DNA of 64,000 bases from Rapana venosa (GCA_028751875.1 CM054140.1:52329885-52393884); one strand, 5' to 3'. Shown: positions 30,390 to 41,330, numbered from the stretch's first letter. A program made the numbers and translations. Notes: generated by a model not told the origin, from the letters alone.

Positions 30390-32410
30390 TCTATAAAGGG
30401 TGAAACTTGACCCATTGACATTTTCCAACATGGAGCAAGTCTGGGACACCTTCAAGCCAGCTCTCTTGAACACCTTAAAGGAAGTTTGCGGACAAAGAAA
30501 TGTGGGGTAAAAACGGAAAGCTACAGCTTGGTGGAACCAAGACGTGAAGGAAGCCATCAACAAAAAAAAGCAGCTATAATAAAGCTTGGGTCAAGACCAA
30601 GACGGGAGAGACTACGTCAATACAGAATTGCAAGAAGACAAGTAACGGTTGTGAAACCTCCACAGAAAAATCTTGGGGGGCCTTATGGAGAGAATTAAGT
30701 GAAATTTGCAAGAACTCCCCAAGAGAATTTTTCAAAAAGTGTAAGACGATGAGAGTAAGGGATGACCATTAAACCCAAACCAACAGTAGGGAATAAATGC
30801 AAATGGAGAGGCACTGCACAAAGAAGAGGAAAATTCTAAAACGATGGGAAGACTATTTAAAGATCTTTTAAACCCATCTGGAACACAGGCTTCCAGCTCC
30901 ATTTTCACCACGCTAATAAAGACCAGTTAAGCCCCAAATCCTTGAAGCTGAAACAAGAAAAGCAATTAAAAACCAGCCCAAAGGGCAAAGCGGCAGGCGA
31001 TGATGGCAAACAACTGAACCCTCCTTGCATTCGGAGAAACGGAGTTAAGTGGCTCACCATCATCTTCCAGAAAGCAGGGAAAGAGGAAAGTACCAATGGA
31101 CTGGCAAAATGCAATAGTGGTGCCAATTTGGAAGAAGAAGGGCAGAAAGAGAGACTGCAGCACCTACAGGGGCATTTCACTTCTCAGCCATGTGGGGAAA
31201 ATGTATGAAAGATTCTGGAACAGTGCACAAGAGCCAAAGCAACACCACTGAGCAATGCCCAGTTTGGCTTTCGGAAAGGAAAGGGTGCACAGATGCCATT
31301 TTGCACTCCGACAGCTGGGGTTGAAAGAGCACGAATACAACCAAACCTCATACAGTATTCGTTGATCAAGAAAAAGCTTTACGGGAGTCAACAGAGACAA
31401 GCTCTGGAAGATCCTGGGGCAGAACGACTGAAGGGAACTGCTTGATAACATCAAGCAACTTAGCCAAAAGTATGAGCGCAGTCCGAAAAGCCAGGGAACA
31501 TCTGACTGGTTCCCGGTTACTCAGGGTCAGGCAAGGCTGTGTACTCTCCCCCTTCTCTTCGTGATCTATATGGACCAGATTACAAAGGAAGCCAACCCAG
31601 ATCTTGAGGCCCCGAACAAACTATTATTTGCTGACGACCAGTCCTGATGAGTCAGAACAAAGCTGCTCTTCAAGAACACACAGACCAACTCAACACAAGC
31701 TGCAAGAGGGATGATATTGAAGATCAGTATCACCAAAACAGAAGTTATGTTCTCAGCAGAAATCCGGAAAGCTGGACATCAACATCAATGGCACCCAGCT
31801 GAAACAGACCAAAGAATTTAAATACTTTGGCAGCATCTTCACTGAAGATGGAAAATGGGACAGAAGATAGAAACAAGATGCCAGAAAGCGAACGCAGTCA
31901 GTTACCAACTCGCCCCCCTCTAAAACATCCCAGCACCCCAATGAGCACCAAGGCAAAACTCATCAACGCCATCTTCGTTCCAACACCACATACCAGTGTC
32001 AGACATGGGCCCAAACAAAAGCCTTAGAGAGAAAACTGGTCACATGTGAAATGCCTGCCTGAGAAAAGCTGTCAACAAGACCAGACTCGACAAGATCAAG
32101 AATGAGGTGATCAAGACATGGTCGGACTAACACCATTCTCCACCATATCGAACAACAAAGGATCAGGTGTTTGGTCACCTCACTAAAATTTGCCACCCAA
32201 CCAACCAGCCCTAGGGGCATCACCACCAAATACAATGGCGGGAAAGCCAGAGGTAGACCAAGGAGACGATGGAGAGACTCCGGGGCTGACCCCTGCGAGC
32301 CCATGACCTGCACTACATTCAAGCTTTCCCGCCTTCGCAGACAGATGTCTGTGTCTCCCCGCGACACCGAAAGGCACCAGAGGCAGATGAAAGAAAGAAG
32401 AAAGAAAGTA
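30390..32410 (+). mobile_element. LINE fragment, endonuclease-RT type (second LINE group)
   Basis: This contains the RT and C-terminal half of a non-LTR element; the endonuclease part is missing or lies beyond the gap. It differs in motif wording from the CR1/L2-like copies and from the minus LINE at 34.7 kb. It ends in a GAAAGAAAGAAGAAAG stretch and AT-rich sequence with no clear tail. Confidence 0.85.
30523..32390 (+). pseudogene. Reverse-transcriptase ORF with multiple frameshifts
   Basis: Clear landmarks: TAWWNQDVKEAIN (30,523-30,561), QFGFRKGKG (31,260-31,286), motif A FVDQEKAF (31,358-31,381), motif B RQGCVLSP (31,529-31,552), the catalytic FADD box in LLFADDQ (31,621-31,641), FKYFGSIFTEDG (31,816-31,851), QCQTWA (about 31,993), and a basic C-terminal KARGRPRRRWRD (to 32,278). 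In life the enzyme would copy the element's RNA at a nicked target. At least several single-base frameshifts separate these blocks (one lies between GKG and the following TDAI-like codons), so it is not expressible. Because each block is itself well kept, some shifts could be consensus errors. The clade may be RTE-like; I am unsure. Confidence 0.85.
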
Positions 32411-32935
32411 AAAATTTATAATATAGAGTAATGAATGATAATGAAAGAGTAAAGGAATTTAAATATAGGAGCAAAGAATTCAGAATGATGGAGTAAACAA
32501 ATTTATAAGATTTGATAACGTTTTAATTGAAGTAAAGAATTGATAAGATAAGTAAAATAATTTAATGATAGAGAACGACTTTATTTTGATAAATAAATGA
32601 TTTATAAGATAGAATAAACAATTTTATAAAGGTATATAATGATTTTCTAAGACGAGTAAGCGAAATTTTTATGATAAAATTAAACAAACTTATAATGAAA
32701 CGTGAAGAAATTAATAATGAAACAGTAAGAAAAATTTTTAATTTTTAATTTGTAAATTTTTGGAAAAACAATTTTATAAATGAAAATTAAAAATTTTCTA
32801 AATTGATAACAGAAAACGTTTGGGGAAAAAAGAGAAAAAAAATATTTAGGGGGTAAAAGAAATTTAATAAAGAAAAAAAATTTTATTGGGAAAAAATTTT
32901 TAAAAGAAAAGTAAAGGTTTTTTAAATTTTTAAAA
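32411..32935. repeat. AT-rich degenerate tandem sequence
   Basis: TTTATAAGAT, GATAGAGTAAA and AATTGATAAG recur irregularly with no fixed period. The sequence becomes homopolymer-rich after 32,700. No gene. Confidence 0.6.
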
Positions 32936-34689
32936 TTTTTTTAGAAAAAAAAAGGGGGTTTTCGGGGCGCGGTTCGGCATGGGGCCACGGGGGACCTAAA
33001 AGGGGGTTTTGGGAAGGGAAGAAAGGAAAAGATGTTAAGGAAAAAAAAATGTGGTTTTTGTGTGGTTGGGTTTTTGTGGTTTTTGTGTGTGTTTGGGGTT
33101 TGTTCATGTTGGGTTTTTTTCCCTTGCTTTTTTTGGGGGGGGAATTTCTAACACCAAACATTTTCTGACTTTTACCAAGCAAACACTATACGAACTTATA
33201 AAGAACACTTTACAAAATTTTTGACCTGTTTTCCAGATTTTTGACTTCTTTTGTCAACTCTAATAAACAAAAAAAAAAAAAAAGGGACTGAAAACATCTT
33301 GTTTCACCCCACCTACAACGATAAACTTGATAACGTACCACCTAACCATCTTGCTTTCACCAATCATACATCCCCACAACATACTGTCATTTTTTCCACA
33401 AACCTTTCTGAACAAAACTAACCACAAAACTTCTGTTACAGAGTCAAGGCTTCTCAAAATCTATAAATCAAGGGTTAATTTACGTTTTATAACAAATTTG
33501 TTTTTGAATGATGCAAAAGTGTAACCATGTAAACGATTGTGAATAATTTTGCTTGAAACCTGCTTGAAATTCTCCATTATATTATTTCTGCTACCCTTTC
33601 CCGTATCTTCTTTTAAACACAGCATATCCCTTTTACAAAACGAAATCCTCAAAAATTTATTGGGTTGTTAGCTCCCCTTTTTTATATAATGGAAAGGGAA
33701 AATCAACTCTGACCAACTACGGGATAAACACTTAAGAAATAAATAGTTAAAAAATTGCCAAAAAAAATTTCAAAAAACATTCTTAGGCGGGTTTTTTTTT
33801 TTATAAACCCCCCAATAAACCCATGGGGACCTCAGCTTTTTTGTATTTTTTTGGCAATTAAAAGTACAGTTCAAACATCCAACATCGTTTTTCAACACTT
33901 CATGAATTAAACCAATTTTTTGGTCTTATCTTTTCAAGCAACCCCCTAAAATATAAAACCCACATCCCACCTTGAATTATTTTTGGGTTGTTTTCTCTAA
34001 AGTGTTTTGTGAAAATAACCCAAAATTTTCTGTTTGCCAATAGAATTGGACAATTCATTAAAAGGCCCCTGTTTATAACTTTTTTTTTCTTTTAACATAG
34101 TTTTGTACCCCTCCCCCCTTTGAAAATAAATTCAGATCAGAATTAATAAAGCATTCAATACTTTTCACAAATTATGCCACTTTTCTTTAGTACACGACAT
34201 CTTGTCATACCCACTTTTTCTTTCATATTGTTCCAATCAATTGTTTTTTTCATCATCACAGCTTCTCTAACAACAATCAAAACTTTTTTAAGGACCAAAA
34301 ACTGCCCCCTTTAAACTATGCATCCTCTAAACATTTTCATTTCATTTGAACAATGTATTTTTGAATGAAGCAAACTTTTCAATCTACCATAGAAAATTGT
34401 TTTCCTTTAACCAACAGCTGCAGTCGATTTAACAAAAAGGGGTTAAGGCAAATGATCAACTCAATTCTTTCTACACACGCATTCACAATCAAGATACTGC
34501 AAATAACCACATGCTTCCTCTTTTTCTTCCTTTTTTTCATTTTCCCCAGGGGAGTTGCATTGATACCTTCTCCCCCTCTATGTTTTGAGCTCCCCTTACA
34601 TCCCCTTTCACAAGACACTGCAAACAGGCACCCGGGTTTCTAGTTTTTCCCTTTGACTCTTTTCTCCACAGAATTCATTCTCTTTATGA
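32936..34689. other. AT-rich, no gene recognised
   Basis: T- and A-rich sequence with short runs of one base. Open frames reach about 90 codons at most, with no domain. I see no tail, core or head of the repeat groups found elsewhere. Confidence 0.5.
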
Positions 34690-37190
34690 TTGGTGGCGCT
34701 GTACAATTTCATGTTCCCCAAAGCTGCAGCCACACCCGTCAAATCCTTTTAAAAATCGTAAATCAGGGAAAGGTCTTGTTGAGTTGAGGTCCCGCTCCAT
34801 AGTATTCTGGTTGAATATCTTTCTGTTGTGCTGCGCCCGCTCTGAAACCTGCTTGTTTCCTCAGCAAGAGGGCTCTGTTGTGCTTCAGCATTCAATATTA
34901 CTGCGCATGACCTTGTTTGGGGTGGCTATGAGGCTGATTGTGCGGTAAATTTAGCATTGTTTAGATTCCTTTCTTGGGAGGGTGATATGATACTGTGTCC
35001 CATGGTGTTGGCCCAAATTTTCCGTCTCCCAATCTGTTGCAGATTCTTAGTAGGGCGCTGATCATGGCTTCCCTCCACATACCATTCACTGGAGTTGTCA
35101 GCCCCTGCGACTTTTCCCTTTTCAGCGATCGGGACTGCTGTTTCCACTTCTTCTCAGAGGATAGGGTGACTGTCTGTGTCTTTGCATTGCGGTACTTTAA
35201 AGGGCTTCGGATCTCCTGGGGTTTCCTATAGTTAACAGTCGGAGCTGTATTCTGCCCCATCTGTTCGAATATCCGTTGTCAGTGAGACACTTCCAATTTT
35301 TGGTCTTGGATTGTTAAATTTTCCCTTGTTTTGTGCAAAGTTCCAGTCTTTTCACCACTGATATGCTTTGCTTGCTTTTGTTTTTCTTAAGTTCTCTTAA
35401 ATGCCCTTGGCACTGTTCACCCGACCATTTCTCTTTTGCCTCGTCATGGACTTCCTGATTCTTTTTGTTGACTGCCTTAATTGTTCCTCTCTTTCTTTTT
35501 TTCATTTTCTTTTTCTTCAACTCTCTACGCTTGTCGCATAGTTGTAGATGTTAGGTGTGACCCATGGTTTTTTGACTGTCGGTGTTGCCAAGAAGCTCGT
35601 TTTGCTGTTTCAGTCACTGCGTATTAAACTATTCGTCAGTGTACTATTCGGGTCTTCACAGTGAGTGCTGAAAATTTTTCCCCCCTATCCTTGCTTGAAA
35701 ATTTCTAATGCCTCGGGTCCTTCACTTCTCAGGTCAAATTTTATCCTGAGTTTTCCGCTGTGATTTTTTTTAGACGTATCGGAAAGTCACATCACAAGAT
35801 CATGATCCTCCCTATGTCTGCTCCGGAAAAAATCGTGCCCTGTGCGATTTAACGCTAGACTGAACCGTCTTTTCACCATGATGAAAATCTATTTGGTTTG
35901 GTGTTTCTCCATTTGGGCTATGCCATGTCCTTTTCGGATTCTTTGGGGGCAAGTATCACTAGCTAAGGTGTTGTTACTGGAAAACCCTCCAGGATCTCAA
36001 CCTCTTTCATTTGAGGTTATTACATGTGCCCACAAACCCCCTCCCAATCTTTCCATGCATCTTCTCCTACCTTGGCGTTCCATCACCTTGCACACGAGAT
36101 GTCTTTCTTGGGAGTTTGATTCGCCTCTTGTAGCGGTCATAAAATTCTTCTATGCTTCATCTGTGCAGTCTGATGTAGGGGTAATGCCTGTAACGTTATG
36201 TTAAAGGGGGGTTTCTCTCAGCGGGTGGTAATAAGTCCTGCTGGACACAGGGTTGAACAGCCGACGGTGTTTCACGATGTCCTTTGTGAATTAGAAACCC
36301 ACGCCGTCTTCATGTTTATCCTGTTTCACTGTATAAATTTTGGGCTTCCTGGTCGGGGTTTCTCCCATGTTTTTTCAACCTGACTTCGCAGAGCCCAAGA
36401 TGTCCATTGGGTATCTGGACATCTCATGTCAATCTTCCACTTTGCCTGCAGCTCTTTGGTCCTACATTCCATGTGCCAATGATGGTGTGTTTCTGCACGG
36501 AATTGTTGTGTTTTTTCATCAGTAGCATCTTTCCCACCTCTGTCCTGATGAGCACAAAGCCGTCCTTGGTAACCCGGCATCGACCGATCTGTAAGGAAAT
36601 TTTGGCTTCTTTGTCATTGGGTATCTTGGGCAAATCAAACCTGGCGACCCATCCTCTCCATCGATTTTTGATTGGTTTACTCCCCCCATGGCATTGTACT
36701 GGTCATGTTACCATAGCAAGGTACCCATACGCATGAAATCAGTGCAGAAAACCAAACTGATACTATTACACCAACGGCCCCCACCCCTGATACAGGTAAG
36801 ACCAAACGGAAACAGTTCAAACTCAAGTCCGGGGCCATTGTATCAGACCAGGCCCAAGCCAGAATAGTAGCAGGACTGCAAGACATAACACACTGTCAAA
36901 ACTAAACACCACTAAAAGTATGTTCTTTCAGCCAAAGGCCCATAAGCCGAGCTTCCCGGTTTCCGAGTTAAACGAATGATTTTTTTCACCACCCCCTTGA
37001 CAGGAATAGTCTTTTCGCCAGTACTTCCCACAGGCTGGGACCCACTTGTACACTGTGGAGTAGGAAAATAGGAGTAAAGTTCTTTTCCCCAAGGGACAAA
37101 CCGAGCGAGCGGGGAAACACCATCGGAAGTCAAAATATCTCACTTATCTCCAAGATCAGACTTATGGCTCCCTTGTCATATCCATATTTC
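34690..37190 (-). mobile_element. LINE fragment, endonuclease-RT type (third LINE group)
   Basis: On the minus strand a likely 5' region (37,190-36,640, including GTACCTTGCTATGGTAACAT) leads to the endonuclease start and then the first half of the RT. It ends near 34,690, before the RT catalytic boxes. The 3' half is absent here, and a C-terminal piece of similar type lies on plus at 37.2-37.5 kb. Confidence 0.8.
34735..36490 (-). pseudogene. LINE ORF2 remnant: endonuclease to RT finger region
   Basis: The minus strand shows IIGTWNV (36,463-36,483), the opening of an APE-type endonuclease. Downstream come a basic KKKMKKRKRGTIKAVNKK stretch (35,440-35,520), ALLRICN with PTPWDTV and then PPKKG (about 34,969-35,060), KQAGFRAG (about 34,832-34,857), and a DF-K-FD-like motif A near 34,740-34,763. 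This series is typical of the abundant endonuclease-reverse transcriptase LINEs of invertebrates, where the consensus around the finger region includes QAGFRAGRST. Frameshifts and stops break it in several places. No FADD box is present. Confidence 0.75.
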
Positions 37191-37199
37191 TGATGCCGT

Positions 37200-37490
37200 A
37201 ATCATGACCCTGAACTGCAGAAATTTTGGGGAGATAGATGAAATAGAGGGTGGCTTTCGGAGACTCCTTGGATCTCCTACAAAACCACATAAGCAACGAA
37301 AGCGGCATAACAGAATCCAGCAAACCATGGACTATATGAGAACCTCTAATGACGTGAAAAAGCGTAAATTAAATGGTACGCATGGGCCAAATCCAAAGGA
37401 TTTGCAAAGACAGTTTACAAGCACTGTCCAGAGGAAGAAGAAGGGAGACCAATAAGAACTGGGATAACATCAGCGAATGGACAGCCTAAA
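37200..37490 (+). pseudogene. LINE C-terminal remnant
   Basis: Near 37,340-37,485 the plus strand holds a FAKTVYK block and, one frame over, QALSRGRRRETNKNWDNISE. This resembles the basic Arg-rich C-terminus that ends in a DNI-EW motif in the same LINE type as the minus element just upstream. It is in the opposite orientation to that element. It stops exactly where the foldback repeat begins (37,491). Confidence 0.5.
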
Positions 37491-37860
37491 CTCAAGAGAT
37501 AGGGTAAAAGCCGAGTCAAGCTCAACCACTTACTGTTTTTCCCCAAAACAGGCAACTTTTGGTCCATCGGCTTCGCCTCATCGGGCCAAAACTTGCAAGT
37601 TTATAAAAAACTAAGCCCAACCTTTCATCGGCTTTTACCCTATCTCTCTAACTAAAACTGAAATAATACTAATTTTTATTTTTGATGGAAAACTATAAAA
37701 ATATGGGAATTAATGCTAAACAATATCCCTTTTCAAAACTTGTCAAGAACTTTATCACAACTTATAAAAACTAATAAAAATATTTTGTCCCAAACTTATT
37801 AAAATGAAAATTCCTTTTTTTTGATGGTAATATAAAATTAGGGTTTTTTTTAAACAATAT
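37491..37860 (+). repeat. Foldback repeat, copy 1 (19-bp perfect inverted repeat)
   Basis: GAGATAGGGTAAAAGCCGA at 37,496-37,514 is exactly reverse-complemented at 37,628-37,646. Within it lies a second imperfect hairpin around GGTCCATCGGCTTCGCC and GGGCCAAAA. Downstream are ACTGAAATAATACTAATTTT and repeats of AACTTGTCAAGAACTTTATC. Related copies lie at 42,890 and (inverted) 57,340. No transposase frame is present, so it could be a MITE-like or foldback non-autonomous element. Confidence 0.75.
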
Positions 37861-37884
37861 CTTTAAAAAATAAAAAAAAATAAA

Positions 37885-38050
37885 AAAACAGATTCGCTAT
37901 GTCTCACACTGGGTCGGAGGTCACATGGACCATCATATCAGGGCCGCCGTAGGGCACCAGCCAGCACAGCTGGTGCTGGGTCACTTGGTGGTGTTCAGTG
38001 GTGCTGTTCTGGAGCTAGCGTACGAGGGACACCACTACTAAGCTCCTACT
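37885..38050. other. Possible LINE remnant, otherwise unassigned
   Basis: GC-richer sequence bounded by A- and T-rich stretches. The minus strand can be read as a HHQVTQHQLCW block, vaguely like a LINE C-terminus with QLRW. The evidence is weak. Confidence 0.3.
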
Positions 38051-38089
38051 ACGACATATATCATTTTTTTTATTTAGTTATTTATTTAT

Positions 38090-38462
38090 TTATACCACTT
38101 TAAGACACGAGATTGCTCTGCGTGAAATTCGGGCTGGCATTCCCCGGGGAGAGCGCGTCGCTCAAGAATAGCGCCACCCTTTTTTTTGGTCTGCATCTGT
38201 ATTTGTTTTTCCTCTCGAGGTGGCTTTTTTCTAGTATTTTGCAAGGACAATCCCTTGTTGCCGTGGGTTCTTTTACGTGCGCTGAATACTCCACAGGACT
38301 CGGTTTATCGTCTCATCCGAAAGATAGCGAACAGACACGCTCATGGTGTAATTGGTTGGGGAATGGGTTTCTGGCCCAAACGGGATTGGAACCACCGCAC
38401 AATTTCCGACCCGGACTTTTCGCTTTCTAGACAGGCGCGTTACCTCTAGACCACCTGATTAG
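38090..38462 (-). mobile_element. tRNA-derived SINE, group C
   Basis: The minus strand reads GGTGGTCTAGAGGTAACGCG (head), the core CGGATGAGACGATAAACCGA (plus-strand 38,300-38,320), CAGCGCACGTAAAAGAACCC, GGCAACAAGGGATTGTCC, AAATACAGATGCAGACC, then CTCTCCCCGGGGAATGCCAG, CCCGAATTTCACGCAGAG and AAAGTGGTATA. The plus-strand copy at 41,477 matches along its length. Confidence 0.85.
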
Positions 38463-38759
38463 TCAGTTCGGAGACAGACTGAGTGAGTTGCCCACCCGAG
38501 ATGACAACCACCACAATGACTCTCAAAGACCGTCTCCCTGAACCTCCAACCCCAAAGGCTTTGACACAAACCCACAGAAGCGTTTGGGGAAACCGAATCT
38601 GGGTCACCATGAGACCAGAGCAACTGGGGACAACCAAATCAGAGGCAATTAATTTTTTATTTGTATGATGATCAGTGGACAATGAGGATGAAGTATTGTG
38701 TGCTGTGGAGGTGCATGTGCTTTGAGACTACTCTACGCTTACTATCATAATAATATATC
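38463..38759. other. No gene recognised
   Basis: Mixed composition with short open frames on both strands (about 60-80 codons) and no domain. Confidence 0.5.
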
Positions 38760-39015
38760 CCGGCTTTCAACCGAGCCGAGAGATACTGACACCTGCAGTG
38801 TTGGTCAGGCCGATAATACGAGCATTCAATCTCAAACTAGTATCCATAAGTGAATGAAGCTCGACTGTGTGGTCCCAGTCTTCCCACACCTCTCTTCCGA
38901 CTGAGCCCCAACACACTCACTTTTAAGTATGGAGTCCGAAAAAATCCATATGACTCTTATGGTAATCGAACCCGCGACCTTCTAGATATAAGCCAAGGTC
39001 TTCGATTTTAGAGCT
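38760..39015 (-). mobile_element. Possible tRNA-headed SINE, separate group
   Basis: The minus strand carries a good B box (CGCGGGTTCGATTACC, plus-strand about 38,966-38,981) preceded by CTTGGCTTATATCTAGAAGG. A body follows with GGGACCACACAGTCGAGCTT and CACTGCAGGTGTCAG. No core of groups A-C is present and no second copy occurs in the window. Confidence 0.45.
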
Positions 39016-39149
39016 TTGATGTAATGTGCGTATCTAAACGGTAATGGGCGTTTCCTTTTCAATGCGTTTTGAATAGCTCCTTACTCTTGTTGCTAGTCAG
39101 CAAACTTTTGGAATTAATTTCAGTACAGAAGAAAGAGAAGCGATAGCAA

Positions 39150-39151
39150 AT

Positions 39152-39213
<62 letters not shown>

Positions 39214-39285
39214 GAGAGAGAGAGCGAGAGAAGACAGACAGACAGAAGACAGACAGACAGAAGGACAGACTGTCAGAGACAGATG
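39150..39285. repeat. (GA)n and (ACAG)n microsatellites
   Basis: Nearly pure GA to 39,208, GA with variants to 39,230, then ACAG repeats to about 39,270. Glu-Arg frames are artefacts. Confidence 0.95.
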
Positions 39286-39344
39286 AGAACATTAACAAAA
39301 AACTGCATACTGTTAAAGAACTCTACGGTAAATATACAAGATGG

Positions 39345-39427
39345 AGTGTATTGTGTGTGTTGTGTGTGTGCGTGCACGTGCAAAGCGCGCGCGCGCGTGT
39401 GTGTGTGTGTTGCGCACCGCGCGCGCG
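39345..39427. repeat. (TG)n and (CG)n alternating tract
   Basis: TG tracts are broken by GCGCGCGCGCGCG and CGCGCGCGCG blocks. Alternating purine-pyrimidine sequence of this kind is prone to Z-DNA. Confidence 0.9.
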
Positions 39428-39515
39428 CGAACACTTTGATTTGTTCACTTTACAGATTCAAACCCTATATAAGCCCCATACATCAGTAGTATTAGTAGTA
39501 GTAGTGGTAGTAGTA
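39428..39515 (+). mobile_element. Orphan LINE/SINE 3' tail with (TAG)n
   Basis: CACTTTGATTTGTTCACTTT, ACAGATTCAAACCCTATATA, then AGTAGTAGTAGTGGTAGTAG. It is a diverged form of the tail at 40,360-40,437. Confidence 0.55.
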
Positions 39516-39900
39516 ACATGGACGCGCGCGGGCGCGTGTGTGTGTAGAACATGAGAACAAAAAAAATTCCCATCCAAAGCATGCAGCGCAGTCACGATGA
39601 CTTTCTTTCATAACCAACTCAATAAATCGCTCAGATTAAATGTAGAGTTTGGGGTTTTTTCATCTATTGTGTGAGGAAACCGGGGAACTGATAAGACAGA
39701 GTCGTAGTGGTGCCCAAACAGGTAAAACAACCTTTCCCTATTTCTGCGTCTCCATTTCTATCACATAGGCCTGGTGTGTGTGTGTGTGTGTGTGGTGTGT
39801 GTTTTCGTGCACGTACACAATCCATAAAGCGTAATCTATTTTTGCGATTTGTTTGCTTGCCTCAGCAGGTTCTGCCTTCGCAGTGAATTACAGGGCTTCC
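39516..39900. other. No gene; short TG tract
   Basis: Short TG tract at about 39,774-39,800. Remaining sequence is unassigned. Confidence 0.5.
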
Positions 39901-39916
39901 ACTGGCTGCACATGTT

Positions 39917-40012
39917 TTTGTGTGTGTGTGTGTGTGTGTGTTGATATCTGCACAAAGATATCATATCTTTATATATTGTCTATATATATATTTATATATA
40001 TATATATATATT

Positions 40013-40053
<41 letters not shown>

Positions 40054-40055
40054 GC
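39917..40055. repeat. (TG)n and (TA)n microsatellites
   Basis: TG at about 39,917-39,942, then TATATA with TTTATA and TATTATA breaks to about 40,051, running directly into a SINE head. Confidence 0.95.
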
Positions 40056-40060
40056 GCGCA

Positions 40061-40437
40061 AGGAAGGTGGCAGGATGGTTTAGACGTCTGCCTGCAACAA
40101 GTAAACCGTGGTGGAGTTCTGGGTTCGTTTCCCAGCCTCGCCCTTTCTTCCAGGTTTGACAAAAATCGAACTGAATGTTCAAAGTCCTGCGGATGAGATT
40201 ATTAAACCGAGGCCGTGTGCGAACGCATGCATGAAACATCTTGCGCACACGTTTAATCTGTTCCGCTAGTTCGAAAGAGTAGGCCATTGTTTGCCGGTAG
40301 GGAAACAGATGACAAAATTACTAAACCGGTATACACACGCATATTGTTTTTTAATTCATTGAGCGCTTTGATTTGTTGCTTTTACAAGATTCAGCGCTAT
40401 TTAAATTCATACATTATTATTATTATATACACATGTT
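40061..40437 (+). mobile_element. Chimeric SINE with LINE-type 3' tail
   Basis: The head has GGTGGCAGGATGGTTTAGAC and GGGTTCGTTTCCCAGC, close to that at 13,722. The core is GCGGATGAGATTATTAAACC near 40,189. Group A module: GTGTGCGAACGCATGCATGA, GAAAGAGTAGGCCATTG, AAACAGATGACAAAATTAC. The 3' end is GCGCTTTGATTTGTTGC, TACAAGATTCAGCGCTATTT, then ATTATTATTATTAT. That end is the LINE tail seen at 23.5 and 27.5 kb. Confidence 0.85.
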
Positions 40438-40475
40438 ATATAGTCTCAATCGTCAGAGAGCTCGCTTTCCCACAG

Positions 40476-40585
40476 CCAATGTTAAGCAAGCGTCCAGCCG
40501 AGGTTAACACTTGGATAGGTGAACGTTGTTGCGCGCTTTGGCACTCTGTAACATGCTGGGCCCCTGGAAGAAGCTAAGGTCTCTG
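40476..40585 (+). mobile_element. 5S rRNA-derived fragment (SINE3-like or 5S pseudogene)
   Basis: GTTAAGCAAGCGTCCAGCCG, then GAGGTTAACACTTGGATAGG and TGAAC match, in order, the internal promoter region and the following part of animal 5S rRNA (which reads AAGCTAAGCAG, then GGTTAGTACTTGGATGGG, TGACC). The sequence beyond diverges from 5S, and the 5' third of 5S is not recognisable. A 5S-headed SINE or a decayed 5S pseudogene both fit. Confidence 0.5.
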
Positions 40586-40685
40586 ACGTTCGCTCCCCAA
40601 CAGAGCGCATTGTTTATGGGAAACAATTGTTACGGTTAGATACTTATATTACATCATGATACATACGTACATATATTATTTTTAT

Positions 40686-40688
40686 CTC

Positions 40689-40762
<74 letters not shown>

Positions 40763-40868
40763 TATATATATTTATATATATATATATATTATATACATAC
40801 ATACAATATAATAATAATAATAATAATATTAATAATAATAAAATAATACTATAATAATAAATAATAAT
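40686..40868. repeat. (CT)n, (TA)n and (AAT)n microsatellites
   Basis: CT to about 40,748, TATA-type to about 40,800, then AATAATAAT-type to 40,868, ending at a LINE 3' tail on minus. The AAT run is that tail's own terminal repeat. Confidence 0.93.
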
Positions 40869-41330
40869 GAATGGAATTATATAGCGCTCTATCTTGCAAA
40901 AAACACATTCAAAGTGCTTGCAAAACAAACACACCATACACATACAAGGCAATACCAATTAACAGAAGTTCACAAATTCAAATTGTACAACACACACTCA
41001 CATACACACACACCACAACACACACACACACACACCACACCACACACAAACACACACACAACACACCACACACACCACACACATCCACACACACACACAT
41101 CACACCAACTCGCAGGTTTTACACTTTGGCAGGTTGGTGGGATTTCGGCTGTTGAAGGCAAGGAAAGTTTGGAGATAAAAACAGGAGGGAAAAATCTTAG
41201 GTCTTGAATAAATGTCTTGAGGCTGGATTTAAAAGTGTCATAAGTGGGCCTTTGGCGAAAGAGAGAGAGGGAGGGTTCATTCCAGATCACCGGGGTCCAG
41301 AAAACGAGAAAGATAACCGCCTTTAAAAGC
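40869..41330 (-). mobile_element. CR1/L2-like LINE, 3' end only
   Basis: The minus strand ends in TATAGCGCTCTATCTTGC (plus sense) and the AAT run. Upstream are a CA tract (about 40,985-41,105) and a C-terminal coding remnant with WTPVIWNEPSLSLFRQRP and FKSSLKTFIQDL (41,170-41,320). These resemble the G-VWNSLP and FKS-LKTHLF end of CR1/L2-type ORF2. It is the third copy of the group at 20.3 and 27.5 kb, strongly 5'-truncated. Confidence 0.75.

Noticed and set aside
29612..30396. Open frames across the N gap
   Set aside because: They consist mainly of undetermined residues.
40476..40585. Functional 5S rRNA gene
   Set aside because: The 5' third is missing, the match is imperfect and there is no terminator T run in the right place.
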